From Gemmatimonadota bacterium (GTDB lineage Bacteria; Gemmatimonadota; Gemmatimonadetes; Longimicrobiales; Gaopeijiaceae), in NCBI GenBank assembly GCA_028874905.1, contig JAPPGZ010000073.1, positions 173,756 through 237,755 on the forward strand: a stretch of 64,000 nt of DNA, given 5' to 3'. Within the stretch, counting starts at the first letter, position 1, and each line of letters opens with the position of its first letter. A model generated the notes under the pieces. The model searched no databases. It saw nothing but the letters and a program-made list of their open reading frames with translations, and was not told the origin of the DNA. The position numbers and the translations under genes were made by a program. Below, piece by piece: positions 54,289 through 62,860 of this stretch.

Positions 54289-55722
54289 ATGGGGTTCGAC
54301 GAACGAATCAATCAGCTGATGCAGCCGGTTACGGACGCTGTCGCCGGCTTGATCTTCTATTCCGTGCCGATCGCGGGCGCCCAGGTGCCCCTCATCGTGG
54401 CGTGGCTGATCGCCGGCGGCGTGTTCTTCACCCTCTACCTGCGCTTCATCAACGTGCGTGGCTTCAAGCACGCGCTGGACCTGGTCAGGGGACGCTACAC
54501 CGATCCTGCCCAGCCGGGCGAGGTCACGCCCTTCCAGGCGCTCGCGACGGCCGTGTCGGGCACGGTCGGTATCGGGAACATCGCGGGGGTGGCGGTGGCG
54601 ATCTCGCTGGGCGGACCCGGGGCCACGCTCTGGCTGATCATCGCCGGGCTGCTCGGGATGAGCACGAAGTTTGCCGAGTGCACCCTGGCCGTGAAATACC
54701 GTCGGACCCACGAGAACGGCTCGGTCAGCGGCGGTCCCATGTACTATCTGCAGCGCGGCCTGGAGCTTCGGAACCTGCCCCGGGTTGGCCGCGGCCTGGG
54801 GATGTTCTACGCCGCCGCCATGGTGTTCGGCTGCCTCGGAATCGGCAACATGTTCCAGTCGAACCAGGCAGCCGCCATCCTCATCGAGGTGACAGGAGCC
54901 GCCGACAGCTTCTTCAGTGACAAGGCGTGGCTGCTGGGCGTCTTCATGGCCGCCGCCGTCTCGGCGGTCATCGTCGGGGGCATCAGGAGCATCGCCCGGG
55001 TCACCTCCAGGCTGGTTCCCTTCATGGCGGTGCTCTACGTGCTGTCGGCCCTGGCGATCATCGGCATCAACGCCGACCGGCTGCCGGCCGCCATCGTCCA
55101 GATCTGGCAGGGCGCGTTCTCGGCCGAGAGCGTCGGCGGTGGCATGATCGGCGTCATGATCATCGGATTCCGGCGCGCGGTCTTCTCCAACGAAGCCGGC
55201 CTCGGCTCCGCGGCCATCGCCCACTCGGCGGTACGGACCGACGAACCCTGCACGGAGGGCTTCGTCAGCCTGCTCGAGCCGTTTATCGACACGGTGGTCA
55301 TCTGCACCATGACTGCGCTGGTCATCATCACGACGATCTACGATCCCACGCTCGCCGACGCCGGCATCACCGGCATCGAAATGACCAAGACGGCGTTCGA
55401 GAGCACCCTGTCGTGGTCCCCCGTGCCGCTCTCCGTCGCCGCCGTGATGTTCGCCTTCTCGACCATGATCTCGTGGAGCTACTACGGCCTCAAGGCCCTC
55501 ACCTACCTGACCGGCCAACACCGCTCGGTCGAGACCGGGTTCAAGCTCTTCTTCTGCGGCTTCGTGGTGCTGGGCGCCAGCATCAATCTCGGGGCGCTGA
55601 TCGACCTCTCCGACGCCATGATCTACGTGGTCGCGATCCCGAATCTCATGGGACTGTACCTGCTCGCACCGGTGTTGAGGCGCGAAGTGCTCTCGTACCG
55701 GGAGCGGCTGGGGAGGTATTGA
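54289..55722 (+). CDS. AGCS-family sodium:amino acid symporter
   Basis: 477 residues, about ten membrane helices. AGCS signatures: GTVGIGNIAGVAVAISLGGP near residue 95, VSGGPMYYLQRGL, RRAVFSNEAGLGSAAIAHSA near 300. Family members carry alanine or glycine with Na+. The 16-base gap from the aminotransferase gene makes an operon likely, so transport of alanine (product) or taurine-like substrate is inferred. Confidence 0.85.
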   Translation: MGFDERINQLMQPVTDAVAGLIFYSVPIAGAQVPLIVAWLIAGGVFFTLYLRFINVRGFKHALDLVRGRYTDPAQPGEVTPFQALATAVSGTVGIGNIAGVAVAISLGGPGATLWLIIAGLLGMSTKFAECTLAVKYRRTHENGSVSGGPMYYLQRGLELRNLPRVGRGLGMFYAAAMVFGCLGIGNMFQSNQAAAILIEVTGAADSFFSDKAWLLGVFMAAAVSAVIVGGIRSIARVTSRLVPFMAVLYVLSALAIIGINADRLPAAIVQIWQGAFSAESVGGGMIGVMIIGFRRAVFSNEAGLGSAAIAHSAVRTDEPCTEGFVSLLEPFIDTVVICTMTALVIITTIYDPTLADAGITGIEMTKTAFESTLSWSPVPLSVAAVMFAFSTMISWSYYGLKALTYLTGQHRSVETGFKLFFCGFVVLGASINLGALIDLSDAMIYVVAIPNLMGLYLLAPVLRREVLSYRERLGRY

Positions 55723-55776
55723 CGGGGCGGCTGGCGGGCACCACCGGTGAGGTGTACTGGCTGCCAGCGGACCGTT

Positions 55777-56487
55777 TCAGTTGCCCTCGGCGAGATTCAT
55801 CATGTGCACGATCTCGCCGTCTCGCCGGACCATGAGTCCCTGAAACTCCTCGGCAAGGCCGGTCCATTCGTGTCCGGCCGGCGCGCTGCCGAGATGGATG
55901 CGATCACCTCCCGTCCCCACGATGACGCCGAGCAGGCCGTCATCGTCCAGTGTCAGGATGAGACCCTCCTCGACGCGATCCGTGTCGAGGCCCAGTCCAA
56001 CGCGATAGTACCCGTTTACGACCTTCACACTGTACCCCGTTCGCTCAAGTCCTTCCGCGTCGTTGATCACCATGCCCGTGCTCGGCGCGATGCGCCTGCC
56101 GACGATCGGATCGGGCACCGGGTCCCCGACCACGAGTCGATCAAACCCGTCTTCGCTGAGAATCAGCATACCGTTGGCTTCATGCCTGTAGTCCTGGTAG
56201 TAGCCCATGTAGGCGTCCGGGTCCGGGTACCTCGTCGCCCAGGCTTCGCGTATCCTGGCGTCATCGGTGCGAACGCGGTTCGCGGCCTCCGGAATCGGGG
56301 CGCCGATGAGGATTCTCTCGCGCCCGGCCTCGTCCTCGATGATCAGCCCGCGTGCTCTGAGCACACCGTCGCCGTCTGCGGTCGTCCCGCCCCTGATGAA
56401 GAGCACGGCAAGCGCGATGGTCATCAACGCGGCGTAGGCCTGGAGCCAGCGAACGGTACGTGTCAATTGCTCGGCATTCGTACTCAT
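55777..56487 (-). CDS. membrane-anchored hypothetical protein
   Basis: 236 residues with one N-terminal helix (LQAYAALMTIALAVLFIRG). The rest is a repeated beta pattern with acidic turns: RGLIIEDEAGRERILIGAP, GMLILSEDGFDRLVVGDP, GLILTLDDDGLLGVIVG and GLMVRRDGEIVHMM, i.e. four similar units. Probably an extracytoplasmic beta-solenoid-like domain. No family recognised. Confidence 0.65.
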   Translation of the reverse strand: MSTNAEQLTRTVRWLQAYAALMTIALAVLFIRGGTTADGDGVLRARGLIIEDEAGRERILIGAPIPEAANRVRTDDARIREAWATRYPDPDAYMGYYQDYRHEANGMLILSEDGFDRLVVGDPVPDPIVGRRIAPSTGMVINDAEGLERTGYSVKVVNGYYRVGLGLDTDRVEEGLILTLDDDGLLGVIVGTGGDRIHLGSAPAGHEWTGLAEEFQGLMVRRDGEIVHMMNLAEGN

Positions 56488-56622
56488 GTAAGTCGTCCTC
56501 GGGCTGAGAGGGTTGTTCCTTTGCGGGGGTAGGACCCCGACTACTCACAGCTTGAGGACAGGGGGCGGCAGTCGGATGGTTGCGTGGCGGGCGACGCTTA
56601 TCCCCCGGTCAGCCGGTCTTGA

Positions 56623-56672
56623 GATGTAAACTCTAGTTCACCTGATGGAAACTGTAGTTGACATTTTGTGGA
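56623..56672. mobile_element. solo IS-end-like direct repeat
   Basis: Two units of 21 bases: GATGTAAACTCTAGTTCACC and GATGGAAACTGTAGTTGACA. The same pair occurs, diverged, at 61395-61440. Typical of iterated ends of IS21-type elements, here without a transposase. It lies 100 bases upstream of the PQQ-type dehydrogenase gene. Confidence 0.5.
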
Positions 56673-56775
56673 TCTCCCACGCGCGGCGAACGAACCCCGA
56701 CCGTAGATTGCAACCAAAGCCCCGAGGTGCGTTTCAGGGCTGCTGCTCCACCCGTGAGCGCTTGAGGAGGTTGCC

Positions 56776-57999
56776 ATGCGACTTGCAATGATCGGAACGA
56801 CTGTCGGGATCGCCGCCTTGGCCTGCGCATGCTCGCCCGCACCCGCGTCGGAGGAGGCTGCCGGCGACGGCTCCACCGACGACGATTCCACCGCCCGGGT
56901 GTACTCATCCGCACGCCACGACTTTCGGGTGACGACGGTCGCGGACGGCCTGGACCACCCGTGGTCGATGGCGTGGCTTCCGGGAGGCGAGATGCTGATC
57001 GTCGAACGCCCGGGGAGACTTCGGGTGGTACGCGACGGCGCTCTTCAGCCCGACCCCGTTGGAGGCGTGCCGACGGTCTATCGCGACGAGGGCCAGGGCG
57101 GCTTCATGGACGTTTTTCCACACCCCGACTTTGCGCAGAATCGCTGGCTGTACCTGAGCTACGGCAAGCCCGACCATGACGGGTCGGAGGGGGCTACCGC
57201 GGTTGTTCGCGGACGCTGGGAAGGGGACCGGGTGACCGACGTCGAAGAGATCTTCGTAGCCGACGCCTGGGGCGACAACAACAACCACTTCGCCGGCCGC
57301 ATGGCATTTGGTACGGACGGCTATCTGTATGTCGCGGTGGGCGACCGGATGGTGACGCCGAACGCTCTCGCCGATCACCCGGCGCTGGACCTGAGCAATC
57401 ACATGGGGACCGTCGTTCGTCTTCACGACGACGGGAGCGTGCCCTCGGACAACCCGTTCGTCGGACGGGACGACGCCCTCCCCGAGATCTGGAGCTACGG
57501 CCACCGGAACATGCAGGGGCTCACCGTCGACCCGCTCACCGGCGATGTCTGGGCGAACGAACACGGCCCTCGGGGCGGGGACGAACTCAACCTGATCGTG
57601 CGCGGGGCCAACTACGGATGGCCGGTGGTCTCGCACGGCATCAACTACGACGGCACGGTGTTCACCAAAGAGACGCACCGCTCCGGCGTGGAGTCCCCCC
57701 GATTCGTCTGGACGCCGTCGATCGGCGTGTCGGGCATGATGATCTACCGCGGCGACAGCTTCCCCTGGTGGCGGGGCAGCGCGTTCGTCGGGGGGCTGGT
57801 CGGCCAGCAGCTTGCCCGCGTGACGCTGGACGGTGGCGACGCCGTCAGCCTGGAGACGCTCCTCGAAGGCGAGCTGGGCCGGGTCCGCGATGTCCGCGAG
57901 GGCCCGGACGGGTTCATCTACCTGGCTCTGGAACACCTCGAGGAGCTGACTGCCGTGGTGCGGCTGGAGCCGGTTCCCAATGACATCGAGCCGCACTGA
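56776..57999 (+). CDS. PQQ-type sugar dehydrogenase-like lipoprotein
   Basis: 407 residues from ATG 56776 behind GGAGG. Lipoprotein signal (ALACACSP). A GSDH/Yli-type 6-bladed propeller: LDHPWSMAWLPGGEMLIVERPGRL, NNHFAGRMAFGTDGYLYVAVGD, ALPEIWSYGHRNMQGLTVDP and EHGPRGGDELNLI contain the PQQ/Ca2+ ligands (His, Arg, Asp). The enzyme oxidises aldose sugars in the periplasm. It precedes the amidohydrolase with a 20-base overlap of starts and stops. Confidence 0.85.
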   Translation: MRLAMIGTTVGIAALACACSPAPASEEAAGDGSTDDDSTARVYSSARHDFRVTTVADGLDHPWSMAWLPGGEMLIVERPGRLRVVRDGALQPDPVGGVPTVYRDEGQGGFMDVFPHPDFAQNRWLYLSYGKPDHDGSEGATAVVRGRWEGDRVTDVEEIFVADAWGDNNNHFAGRMAFGTDGYLYVAVGDRMVTPNALADHPALDLSNHMGTVVRLHDDGSVPSDNPFVGRDDALPEIWSYGHRNMQGLTVDPLTGDVWANEHGPRGGDELNLIVRGANYGWPVVSHGINYDGTVFTKETHRSGVESPRFVWTPSIGVSGMMIYRGDSFPWWRGSAFVGGLVGQQLARVTLDGGDAVSLETLLEGELGRVRDVREGPDGFIYLALEHLEELTAVVRLEPVPNDIEPH

Positions 58000-59455
58000 A
58001 GTGGGAACGCGGGCGCCTGGCTCAGCCCTGTTCGAGAGTCTTAACAGCGCCGCCGGCCTGGGGCCATTAGTCGCCGTCTTCACGATCCTCCTGTCCTGCG
58101 AACCCTCGTCGCACCCACCACGGGACAGCGGCATCACTGGCGACATCGCCTTCGTCGACGTGACGGTCCTTACGATGGGTGAAAGCGATGGGGCGCTCAC
58201 GGGACAGACAGTGCTCGTATCGGGCGACACGATCCTGGCAATCGGGGCGACGGTCGACGTGCAGGTGCCGACGGACGCGACCGTCGTCGACGGCGTCGGC
58301 CGATTCCTCATGCCCGGGCTCACCGACATGCACGTGCATCTCGAATACTCGGAGGACCCGGGTATCCTCAACCTTTTCCTTGCGAACGGCGTGACCACCG
58401 TGCGGAACATGGACGGCCGCCCGTACATCCTGGAATGGCGCGACCTCATCGAGCGCGGAGAGATGCTCGGGCCCAGGATCCATACCGCAGGCCCCATCCT
58501 CGATGGCGATCCCCCTCTGCGCGACGACAATCTGGCGATCGGGTCTGCGGACGAGGCGCGTGACGCGGTCCGGGCGCAGGCCACTGCAGGCTACGACTTC
58601 GTCAAGGTCTACACGAATCTCTCGCCGGACGCCTTTGCCGCCATCGTTGATGAGGCCGCGGCTCAGGGGATGGCCGTGGCGGGTCACGTCCCTGGCGACC
58701 TGTCCGTCGAAGACGCGCTCGCGTCGGGGATGTGGTCGATCGAACACGTGACGGAGCTGGGTGACCTGGTCGAGGCGAGCGACTCGCCATTCCGGAATGG
58801 CTGGCACTGGTCGAAGCTCTACCTCGCGATGCCGGTCGACACGACCAGATACGCCGACGCCGCGGCGCAAGTGGTGCGGGCCGGAGTAGGGATCGTCGCC
58901 ACGACGGTACAGGCCGACCGGGCGCTCGCTCCCCGCGACACGATCGACGCCTGGCTGCTCGGGCCTGAGATGGCTTATCTCGGCAGCGAGGTCCTCGACT
59001 TCTGGGAGTGGCTGGCGACCCGCTCCCTCGACCGGATGGACGCCGCCGATTGGGCGCTGGTCGATGCTGGCCGCGAAAACCGAATTCGTCTCGTGCGAGC
59101 ATTGCACGATGCCGGTGCGGTGCTGCTGATCGGGACCGACACCCCGAATCCCTTTGTGGTACCGGGCGTCTCGCTGCACGAAGAACTCGCCAACCACGAA
59201 GCGGCCGGGATCGAACGGACCCGGATTCTCGAAATGGCTACGCGGGAAGCAGCACGGTTCCTGGGTGCCCTGGAGGAAGTGGGCACGGTCGAGGCTGGAA
59301 AGCGCGCCGATCTTCTTCTGCTCGATGCCGACCCCCGGGAGTCACTCGCCACGCTCCGAAGACCGGTTGGTGTGATGACAGCCGGGCGGTGGCTGAGCGC
59401 CGAGGCCATCGCCGAGGTGCTGGCCGAGATTGCGGCGGATGGGGGACTGAACTAG
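57980..59455 (+). CDS. exported amidohydrolase
   Basis: 491 residues from ATG 57980, overlapping the upstream gene by 20 bases. An internal signal-like segment (LGPLVAVFTILLSC) ends in a lipobox. Metal ligands: MPGLTDMHVHLEY (HxH), Lys in YDFVKVY, His in VAGHVPG and SIEHVTE, Asp in LIGTDTPNP. Like imidazolonepropionase/prolidase-type amidohydrolases that act on cyclic or peptidic amides. Substrate unknown. Confidence 0.82.
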   Translation: MTSSRTEVGTRAPGSALFESLNSAAGLGPLVAVFTILLSCEPSSHPPRDSGITGDIAFVDVTVLTMGESDGALTGQTVLVSGDTILAIGATVDVQVPTDATVVDGVGRFLMPGLTDMHVHLEYSEDPGILNLFLANGVTTVRNMDGRPYILEWRDLIERGEMLGPRIHTAGPILDGDPPLRDDNLAIGSADEARDAVRAQATAGYDFVKVYTNLSPDAFAAIVDEAAAQGMAVAGHVPGDLSVEDALASGMWSIEHVTELGDLVEASDSPFRNGWHWSKLYLAMPVDTTRYADAAAQVVRAGVGIVATTVQADRALAPRDTIDAWLLGPEMAYLGSEVLDFWEWLATRSLDRMDAADWALVDAGRENRIRLVRALHDAGAVLLIGTDTPNPFVVPGVSLHEELANHEAAGIERTRILEMATREAARFLGALEEVGTVEAGKRADLLLLDADPRESLATLRRPVGVMTAGRWLSAEAIAEVLAEIAADGGLN

Positions 59456-59514
59456 AACGGGGTATCACCGGGCGGCCGATGTCGGCACACCTCTGGCAAC
59501 GCTCACCGGCAGGA

Positions 59515-59543
59515 TTGCTAGTGGTACAGATTATATGTACAAT
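59515..59543 (+). promoter_or_regulatory. promoter and operator of the Phd/YoeB module
   Basis: TTGCTA (59515-59520), 17-base spacer, TACAAT (59538-59543). The spacer holds an inverted repeat GTACA-N7-TGTAC (59524-59540) that overlaps the -10 box, the expected site for autorepression by the antitoxin-toxin complex. Confidence 0.65.
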
Positions 59544-59582
59544 TATTGATCAACCGTGATGATTTGAGCCAAGACACCCCAG

Positions 59583-59867
59583 ATGATACGAGAAACCACC
59601 TACACCGGAGCGCGGAAGAACCTCGCTTCCCTCATGGATCAGGTAACCGACACCCGCGAACCCGTCGTGATCCGGCGGCGGGGAAAAGAGCCCGTCGCGC
59701 TGATTGCAGCCGAAGATCTCAATTCGTGGATGGAGACGGACTACCTGCTTCGCTCTCCGGCCAACGCCGAGCGCCTTAGGGAAGCCATGGCATGGGCCGA
59801 CTCTGGTGAGGCGGAGCCCACGGACGTTGACCAGTTGCGCAGGCAACTCGGCTTGGCGGAGGAATGA
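59583..59867 (+). CDS. Phd/YefM-type antitoxin
   Basis: 94 residues: TTYTGARKNLASLMDQVTDT and PVVIRRRGKEPVALIAAEDL are the Phd/YefM N-terminal DNA-binding part; WMETDYLLRSPANAERLREA is the toxin-binding region. The stop overlaps the toxin ATG by 4 bases. Confidence 0.88.
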   Translation: MIRETTYTGARKNLASLMDQVTDTREPVVIRRRGKEPVALIAAEDLNSWMETDYLLRSPANAERLREAMAWADSGEAEPTDVDQLRRQLGLAEE

Positions 59868-60136
59868 CCGGACGGCAGCGCCGAGAAGCCGTATTGCATC
59901 CCCGATTCCTTGAAGACCTGGCCTACTGGACGCGGACCGACCGCAAGCGCGCCCTCCGCACCCTCAAACTGGTCGAAGCGATCCTCCGCGACCCTTTCGA
60001 CGGCATCGGGAAGCCCGAGCCCCTCCGTCGTGAACTCACCGGTCGATGGTCACGACGAATCGACAGCGAGCACCGTCTGGTCTACCAGGTGAGCGACGAT
60101 CGGGTCTACTTCCTTGCGGCACGGTATCACTACTGA
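59864..60136 (+). CDS. Txe/YoeB-type mRNA interferase toxin
   Basis: 90 residues, full length. Contains FLEDLAYWTRTDRKRALRTLKL, the Glu and Arg of the active site in GKPEPLRRELTGRWSRRID and the C-terminal RYHY with His. YoeB cleaves mRNA on the ribosome. Its 3' end overlaps the convergent propeller gene by 7 bases. Confidence 0.87.
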   Translation: MTGRQRREAVLHPRFLEDLAYWTRTDRKRALRTLKLVEAILRDPFDGIGKPEPLRRELTGRWSRRIDSEHRLVYQVSDDRVYFLAARYHY

Positions 60137-61374
60137 GAGCGCGGCGCCTGCCGTCCCACTAACTCGTAGACCACCACGCTCTCCACGTCCATCTCGTCCA
60201 CCTGCATGCCGAGGACGAGCCCGCCGGCCACGTCGAGAACGCGGAACCGGGGCGGCGTGTCCACCGTGCCCAACCATGTCCCGTAGGGCGCGATCACGGT
60301 GTAGGGCGGGACGCTGTGGCGCTCGCCGCCGGGCTTGTAGGACGGGAGCCACACCCTTCCTTCGGCGTCGGTGAACGGATCGGCGAAGAGGGGCATTGGC
60401 CGGCCGATACTGGCACGATAGATCGCCATGATTCGCCGGGTGCTTGCTGTGATGGCGGCTTCGGGAAGGTTGGGGCTGTGCTTGCGGACGTCCATGCGAT
60501 GCTGAGCTTCGATGGACTGCATCCACTCCTCGGTCAGAAGAGTCGGGTCGGCTTGCCAGCGGACGAGCTGCGTCGCGGTGCCGTCGGGGAGGCGCCAGGT
60601 GACCTCCGGCCTGTCGGATCTGGTCTGGACGAAGTGCCCGGTGGTGACCGTTACCTCGCCGTAAGCCGGGATCGGTTCCCATTCCAGCCCCGACGGGATC
60701 GGCGGCATGAAGTCGTACGACGCGACGGTATCGAGGGCTCCCGACTCCACATCGAAGCGTGCCACATGGCCGGAGCGCCACGCCTCTGAGTCACTGAAAG
60801 AGCCGTAGGAAGTGGCCAGCAACAGCTCGCCGGGTGACCCGATTCCCTTGACGTCGAGCCGGGCGGAGCGTGGGAGGGTCATGATACGGGCTACCGAACC
60901 GCCGACGAGAAGAGTGACGCGGCCGAGGTTGAGATCAGCGATAAGGACGCTGTCCTGCCCCAGCGTGAATATGGCGTCGACGTGGCCTACTTCCCCCGGT
61001 CCTTCTCCCTCCGCGGCGAGGACGGTGTGGGTTCTGCCGTCAGGGCTGAACGCGACCAGTTCGACGTTCCATTGGTCGTAGACGACAACGGTGCCGTCTG
61101 GCAGGAGACGGCCGGCGCTGGCTTCCTGAAAGGAATAGTCACCGGGGTTTGCGCCGTGGCGGTAGTGAGGTTCGGCGGCGAGCTGAAAGGGGGCGGTGGC
61201 GGTTGGCCTGTAGTCGTACGTGACGACACGCACGCCCGCGCTGTCCACGATGTGGGGTGGGGCGAGGGTGGAGGGCGCTGTGTCGGGTGCGCAGGCGGCG
61301 AGCGGGAACAGGAGTGCGATCGGCGTGACGAACGCGAGGATGACGCGAGGTCGAGCGGACAAGGTTGCTCCCAT
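60130..61374 (-). CDS. 6-bladed beta-propeller lipoprotein
   Basis: 414 residues from ATG 61374. Signal peptide ALLFPLAAC gives a good lipobox. Signatures: GTVVVYDQWNVELVAFSPDG, EGEGPGEVGHVDAIFTLG, FTDAEGRVWLPSYKPGGE and the C-terminal LGMQVDEMDVESVVVYELV, a shorter variant of the family tail. The IS-end relic at 61395-61440 lies in its promoter region and may influence it. Confidence 0.75.
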   Translation of the reverse strand: MGATLSARPRVILAFVTPIALLFPLAACAPDTAPSTLAPPHIVDSAGVRVVTYDYRPTATAPFQLAAEPHYRHGANPGDYSFQEASAGRLLPDGTVVVYDQWNVELVAFSPDGRTHTVLAAEGEGPGEVGHVDAIFTLGQDSVLIADLNLGRVTLLVGGSVARIMTLPRSARLDVKGIGSPGELLLATSYGSFSDSEAWRSGHVARFDVESGALDTVASYDFMPPIPSGLEWEPIPAYGEVTVTTGHFVQTRSDRPEVTWRLPDGTATQLVRWQADPTLLTEEWMQSIEAQHRMDVRKHSPNLPEAAITASTRRIMAIYRASIGRPMPLFADPFTDAEGRVWLPSYKPGGERHSVPPYTVIAPYGTWLGTVDTPPRFRVLDVAGGLVLGMQVDEMDVESVVVYELVGRQAPRSQ

Positions 61375-61394
61375 CGAAGCGGATGCGGGGGTGC

Positions 61395-61440
61395 GAATGT
61401 AAACAGCAGTATACATAATGGAAACCGAAGTTGTCTTTTT
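61395..61440. mobile_element. solo IS-end-like direct repeat
   Basis: AATGTAAACAGCAGTATAC and AATGGAAACCGAAGTTGTC, 21 bases apart, matching the pair at 56623-56672. It sits between the divergent propeller and EEP nuclease genes. Confidence 0.5.
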
Positions 61441-61484
61441 CGCGCCACAACCACTGAAAGCCGCTTGGAGGTGCCGGACGCTTT

Positions 61485-62279
61485 ATGAAGGTGCTCACGT
61501 GGAATGTCAATAAAGCGGGCGAATCCCGGCGCGGGCTATGGGAAATGCTTCGGCGCGAAGACGCTAATGTCGTCCTGCTTCAGGAAGTTACGGGAATCCC
61601 CCGGTGTATCCGGGACCATTACCAATGCCATTGGGTATCTCCACGGTTCTTTGAAGGCTACAACGCACCGTTTTCGACCGCCGTCCTTTCGAAGGGGCTG
61701 ATCGACGCCACGCCGTACCTGGAATCGAAGTTGGGATGGGTCAACAGGATCCACACGGAGCGCTACGGATGGATCGTCGGATGTAAGACGCGACTTGCCT
61801 CTGGAGAGCAGTTCCATGTCGTTTTGGTTTACTCGCCCGCCTTTCCGATTCCGCAAGAGCAATGGGCCGAGGTGGATGTGACGGGCATCAAGCTGACGAA
61901 CAACCGTGACCTCTGGTTCACCGAGATCCTATGGGCACTGCTCCGCAATGCAGGCATCTCCGACGATACGAACTGGATTGTCGCCGGTGATTTCAACAGT
62001 TCGGTGCTGTTCGACGAACCCAAAGACACGGGCAACCGAGAGATCATCGAACGGCTGAATGCACTCGGGTTGACCGATTGTCTGAGCCACTCTCATCGCG
62101 GCCCTGTACCGACGTTTCAGCACACGTCAAAGTCCGTTGATCATCAGTTGGACTACTGCTACGTGAACGCGCCGATGCTACGCCGGCTCAGAAAGGCTCG
62201 AGTGCCGAGTCACGAGGAGGTCTTCTACACAACGCCGAGACTGAGCGACCACCTTCCGATTGTGTGCGAATTCGACTAG
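61485..62279 (+). CDS. endonuclease/exonuclease/phosphatase (EEP) family protein
   Basis: 264 residues. EEP core in order: LTWNVNKAG (Asn), VVLLQEVTG (Glu), WIVAGDFNSSV (Asp, Asn), HQLDYCYV and LSDHLPIV (Asp, His). All metal and catalytic residues are present. No signal peptide. Family members cut DNA or phosphodiesters or hydrolyse phospholipid head groups; the target is unknown. Composition is more A+T-rich than its neighbours. Confidence 0.82.
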   Translation: MKVLTWNVNKAGESRRGLWEMLRREDANVVLLQEVTGIPRCIRDHYQCHWVSPRFFEGYNAPFSTAVLSKGLIDATPYLESKLGWVNRIHTERYGWIVGCKTRLASGEQFHVVLVYSPAFPIPQEQWAEVDVTGIKLTNNRDLWFTEILWALLRNAGISDDTNWIVAGDFNSSVLFDEPKDTGNREIIERLNALGLTDCLSHSHRGPVPTFQHTSKSVDHQLDYCYVNAPMLRRLRKARVPSHEEVFYTTPRLSDHLPIVCEFD

Positions 62280-62306
62280 CCAGAACAACCGTTCCGCGCG
62301 ACCCCC

Positions 62307-62573
62307 CTACAGCCCCACCACCCGCTTCTCCACCACTCTGTTCAGCCCGACTTCGTCCCTCTCGACGAACGCCAGTAGTCCCCCAGGACCGAACGCAGTC
62401 GGCATCGCGGTGTCGCCCGGATAGCTCCCCAGGTAGCGGCCGTCCGCCGTGAGCACGTCGATCGGGCCATCGCCGAGCAGATCCTCGCCTCGCCGGCGCA
62501 CCCAGATCTCGCTCTCCCAGGTCGTGCGCATGTCGGAGCGTTTTACCAGGACGCGTGCCCCGACGTTCCGCAT
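62307..62573 (-). pseudogene. 3' fragment of a 6-bladed propeller gene
   Basis: Minus-strand frame with only the final blade: [37 protein letters not shown] and [20 protein letters not shown]. The frame is open but lacks signal peptide and about 320 residues. Truncation lies next to the VapBC promoter. Compare 30075-30290. Confidence 0.7.
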
Positions 62574-62623
62574 TGACGCGAAATCGGAATACGTATACCG
62601 TTGGTAATCATACGTAGACGTAT
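62573..62623 (+). promoter_or_regulatory. promoter and operator of VapBC
   Basis: TTGACG (62573-62578), 17-base spacer, TACCGT (62596-62601). A perfect inverted repeat ATACGT-AG-ACGTAT at 62610-62623 lies over the probable start site and just before the VapB ATG; a further ATACGTAT lies in the spacer. Confidence 0.6.
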
Positions 62624-62626
62624 TTC

Positions 62627-62860
62627 ATGGAATCAAACATGAAACAGAAACTCACCATCACCGTGGATCCCGAAGTGCTCGTCGCCGCGAAGCGGTATGC
62701 GCGGTCGCGCGGCGTGTCGCTGTCGGCGCTCATCGAACGCGCCTTGAGGGCCGAGGCTGCCGTCGGCGAACCATCATTCGCGTCGCGTTGGAGAGGCAGG
62801 TTCGAGGCCGCCAACCTTGACGATCCCCTCTACGACGCACTGGCCCGGAAGTACCTGTGA
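62627..62860 (+). CDS. vapB: VapB-like antitoxin (DUF6364/RHH type)
   Basis: 77 residues. N-terminal ribbon-helix-helix (KLTITVDPEVLVAAKRYARS, GVSLSALIERALR) and a C-terminal toxin-binding tail with LDDPLYDALARKYL. The stop overlaps the VapC start by 4 bases. Symbol by pairing. Confidence 0.78.
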   Translation: MESNMKQKLTITVDPEVLVAAKRYARSRGVSLSALIERALRAEAAVGEPSFASRWRGRFEAANLDDPLYDALARKYL

